Of a stretch of 64,000 bases of DNA, positions 61,584 through 64,000 are shown piece after piece. Made by a program: the position numbers and the translations under genes. Numbering within the stretch: position 1 is the first letter of the stretch; every line of letters begins with the position of its first letter. The notes below the pieces were generated by a model that searched no databases, had not been told where the DNA came from, and saw only the letters and a program-made list of their open reading frames with translations. Source of the DNA: Prorocentrum cordatum (lineage: Eukaryota; Sar; Dinophyceae; Prorocentrales; Prorocentraceae); NCBI GenBank assembly GCA_963575745.1, contig CAUYUJ010000958.1, positions 497,501 to 561,500 of the forward strand, read 5' to 3'.

Positions 61584-61735
61584 AATCTATACATATCCAC
61601 TGCTCCCTGGCCAGGCCCATCCTGAACCCAGGAGCTGTGTATACGCCCTCCTGGCCAAACCAGGAGGGCGTGGCGTATACACAGCTGCTGTGTTCAGGAT
61701 GGGCCTGGCCAGGGAGCAGTGGATATGTATAGATT
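61584..61735. mobile_element. 152-bp hairpin element, perfect 44-bp arms
   Basis: Arms 61584-61627 and 61692-61735 are perfect inverted repeats (containing TATCCACTGCTCCCTGGCC). Nested stems follow: 61633-61647 with 61672-61686 (AGCTGTGTATACGCC), and 61644-61654 with 61660-61670 (CGCCCTCCTGG). The loop is 5 bases. An almost fully self-complementary, recently formed or actively conserved foldback. ORFs run through both strands as a symmetry artefact. Confidence 0.9.
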
Positions 61736-62410
61736 GCGTCGCCCTACCCCTGTGCCACCGCCTCAGACCCCTTGCGAGTGGTCCGGCGGGGCCTCAGACC
61801 CCGCCGACGTCGTGCTTGCTCGATGCGAGCTCTCCTCCCTGATCTCGGTGTTTGGACGTCTCCTGATAAAACTCGCGAAGTCGGAGGCATCCGGATGCGG
61901 GGGTGAAAACTCAGCCGCTGCCCAAGGGTGCGTCTTGGCCAACATTTCGAGGCGAATCCAGCCGTGGCCACGGGGGCGCCACAGGAGGATCCCAAATGAC
62001 CGGAAGCGTGACCAGACACCTCGATCCTCTCGGGCGGGTGGCCATGGGGGTGACTCACGTGGGGGGTGAAGGTCAGGGCCCTGAAGGGGCCCTCTGGGAG
62101 GGCCCTTGTGGGCCCCTCCAAACTGGGCCCCAACGGGCCCGCTCCTTCGGGGCCCTTTGCTTCACCCCCCGTTGAGGTCACCCGCCGCTGCCACCCGCCA
62201 GAGAGGGTCGAGCTTCGAGTCCTCCGCACCCGCGATCAGCCCCGCCTGCCCGGGCACGCCGCCGCCGGCTGTCCCCTGGCCCTGCCCCTGCTCCTGGCCC
62301 TGCCCCCTGCCTCCGCACCTGCCGCCCCTGCCGCCACCCTCCCGCGCCTGCCGCCCCGAACCGCCCCTGCCGCCCCGAACCGCCCTTGCGAGGGGTCTGC
62401 TCCGAGGCGG
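61736..62410. other. no gene seen
   Basis: GC-rich; contains CCTGCC/CCGCCC-rich stretches (62260-62390). No coding block is recognised. Confidence 0.4.
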
Positions 62411-62420
62411 GAATTTACCC

Positions 62421-62568
62421 ATGTCCACCGCCTGGAGGGTAAGTTTTCGGAGCCTCGGCAGGCGGTGGATATGGACATATTCGGGCCCCCGGGGGCCGAC
62501 ATGTATTCCTATCCACCGCCCGCCAGGGCACCAGGACGTCGGTTCCCAGGCGGTGGATCTGGATGAAT
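62421..62568. repeat. double-hairpin dispersed element, copy 2
   Basis: Hairpin 1: ATGTCCACCGCCTGG (62421-62435) with GGCGGTGGATATGGACAT (62461-62478). Hairpin 2: ATTCCTATCCACCGCC (62505-62520) with GGCGGTGGATCTGGATGAAT (62549-62568). Cleaner than copy 1 at 29972-30117. Confidence 0.75.
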
Positions 62569-62950
62569 CCCCGCCTCGCATCTGCGTCGTACCCTGCGCC
62601 CCACGGGTGTGGTCGCCCGCGCGCCGCCGCCGCCCGCAGCAGAGGGAGCGAGGCTCGCGCCGCTGGCGCGCTGGCCGTTCGCGGAAGGAGCCGGAGGCGT
62701 TCCTGGACCACACTGGTCCCAGACTCTTCGCACCGTCTTCCCGGGCCTCCCGAAGGAGCGACGCTGAAAGGACAGGCCGTCTTCACGGACATTGCCGCGT
62801 AAGCTGCCCGCGCGAGGCTGCGCGTAAGCGCCTTCGTCTCCAATGCAGCGTGCCGCGCTGGCGGCCCGCGAAATTCGCGGCATGAGGCGAGGTCGCTGCG
62901 TCCTCTCGCGTAAGACTTTTTCTCTTGTCGCTCAAACGGGGTCCGAGTGG
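62569..62950. other. no gene seen
   Basis: No conserved coding block; open frames on both strands are GC-driven. Confidence 0.4.
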
Positions 62951-62953
62951 GTT

Positions 62954-63081
62954 GGGTCGGAGGATCGTGCCGGATAGCCGACGCACCGGCAGTGCGGCGC
63001 GATGTGGGTGCCGATTTCCTCCATGCCGTCGTCGACAGTTCATCACCGATGCATCGCCGATGCGGCACGATCCTCTGACCC
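62954..63081. mobile_element. foldback element, 19-bp arms
   Basis: GGGTCGGAGGATCGTGCCG (62954-62972) and its inverse at 63063-63081 with one mismatch. Weaker complementarity continues inward (GCCGACGCACCGG / CGATGCATCGGCG-like). Confidence 0.7.
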
Positions 63082-63175
63082 CAGTGGAACTCCAAGCACT
63101 GGCCAGGGACGGCTCTGGCAGCACCGGGCCCGCGCCGCCCCCTCCACTCCCTGGGGTGCCCGCCTCGCGCTTGGG

Positions 63176-63340
63176 CGAAGTCGGGCCTGTCCCTCTACAG
63201 GGGGAATATTCAAAAATAGTAAAACAAATAGTCTGGGGACGATTTTTTAAAAAAAATTTTTTGAGCATTAGGGGGGCATTTTTCGAGTATTTCTTATTTT
63301 TCACCCAAAATCCCCCTGTAGGTGGACACGCCCGACTTAA
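63176..63340. mobile_element. MITE family GTCGGGC, copy B (8-bp TSD CGCTTGGG)
   Basis: 165-bp element with ends CGAAGTCGGGC and GCCCGACTTAA, flanked by perfect 8-bp direct repeats CGCTTGGG (63168-63175 and 63341-63348). Shares with copy A (27970-28113) the inner TACAGG.GGAA, AAACAAATAGTCTGG and CCTGTAGG.GGACA.GCCCGAC. The interior is A/T-rich in a GC-rich context. Confidence 0.88.
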
Positions 63341-63348
63341 CGCTTGGG

Positions 63349-64000
63349 GGGCGCGTCGCGCGCGCTCCCCCCCCCCCCTCCCCCCCCCTTCGGGCGGGCG
63401 CGCTGCGGTGTGGCGACTGGGCGGCGATGGCCACGGTGGGCGCAGCCTGCCGACCCCTCGAGGATCTATGCTCGAGGATCGAGGCGTTTCGAAGCCTCGG
63501 CGCCCTGGTCCATCCCCTCTTCCTGCTCCCTTTGTGCTCCATCGTCTTCCCGAGAGGGGGCTCCCGCTCCCTCTTCCTCGCGAGAGCCCAGGGGTGTCCA
63601 AGATGGTCATAACAATTGCCCCGAGAGGTCGCCAGAGGGCCTTAGGGAAGCCACAAGAGTGTTCACCAGGGCCACGCGATACCTTCTCGTTGTCCACCTT
63701 CTCGGCGTCCGCCTTCTCCTCGTCCAACGCCTTCCCCCTCTCTTCCTCTTCTTTCTCCTCCCCCATCCCCGCCATTCCCCCTCCCCTGGCTGCATGATGT
63801 GCCCAAAGCCCGGACCAACGAATCCGCCGATCACTACTCCCGCCGTGCGTGGCACATGGTGCTGCTTGGTTACGCATGGGAAATAGCCTCGCCGCCCCGC
63901 CGTGAAATTGCGATCGGCATATCCTCCCACCCCTCGCTCAAAACTGCCAGGACATACGCACCCCTCCTTTGAAACTGCCAACGAAATGTCCTCGCCGCCC
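63349..64000. other. no gene seen
   Basis: C-rich run (63370-63390), pyrimidine-rich 63700-63790 and imperfect CTCGAGGATC repeats (63457-63480). ORFs on both strands are not recognised. Confidence 0.4.

Noticed and set aside
61363-61842. ORFs across the 61.6-kb hairpin on both strands
   Set aside because: Their similarity to each other is due to the inverted repeat itself. No protein family is recognised.

Overview
This window is nuclear DNA of a eukaryote, most probably a dinoflagellate with a large, GC-rich genome. A bacterial origin is excluded: there are no operons or dense ORFs, exons are separated by long introns, and about one third of the window is simple-sequence or minisatellite DNA. 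The dinoflagellate assignment rests on a decayed genomic copy of the dinoflagellate spliced leader (22409-22430, 20 of 22 bases), on retroelement protein blocks typical of dinoflagellate genomes (copia-like, DIRS-like with tyrosine recombinase, LINE ORF1-like), and on numerous small foldback elements. Composition (GC-rich, long introns) would suit a Prorocentrum-like genome, but that is only inference.

Only two host genes are recognised, both on the + strand. (1) The last coding exon of a VPS33-type Sec1/Munc18 vesicle-tethering subunit (28499-29182). (2) A drug/metabolite-transporter-superfamily gene of triose-phosphate/nucleotide-sugar translocator type in three visible exons (48859-49053, 49385-50119, 60360-60692). 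Its second intron is about 10.2 kb and holds a decayed DIRS-like retroelement (gag 52.75-54.15 kb, a 73-bp tandem array, RT, RNase H, tyrosine recombinase up to 59.5 kb). A short GC3-rich stretch at 31473-31600 is a possible exon of an unknown gene.

Layout: 0-7.3 kb, simple repeats, including a 1.1-kb (GAT)n array. 7.9-18.2 kb, an old copia-like LTR element bracketed by two diverged 330-bp direct repeats, with remnants of a Gag zinc finger, protease and integrase. 18.6-21.6 kb, minisatellites (GGTGTCCCG, GATCGAT, TATG) and a GGCC-rich tract. 22.4-25.1 kb, spliced-leader relic, LINE ORF1-like fragment, then a DIRS-type methyltransferase and tyrosine recombinase. 26.9-28.1 kb, two copies of a 162-bp mobile repeat and a 144-bp MITE. 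28.5-29.6 kb, VPS33 exon and another MITE. 30-36 kb, palindromic elements and GGT/CATA/GAT arrays. 36.5-48 kb, GGCC-rich tracts in both orientations and more simple repeats. 48-60.7 kb, the transporter gene. 61.5-63.3 kb, a cluster of perfect or near-perfect foldback elements.

The genes do not form a pathway. The coherent theme is mobile-element nesting around introns: several short inverted-repeat elements show target-site duplications (8 bp for two families, 25 bp for one copy of a third). One sits in a transporter intron, one in a retrotransposon gag, and one abuts the transporter exon at its likely splice acceptor. Another inverted-repeat element carries a GGCC-rich, roughly 11-bp-periodic tract, suggesting that these otherwise unexplained tracts may themselves be mobile.
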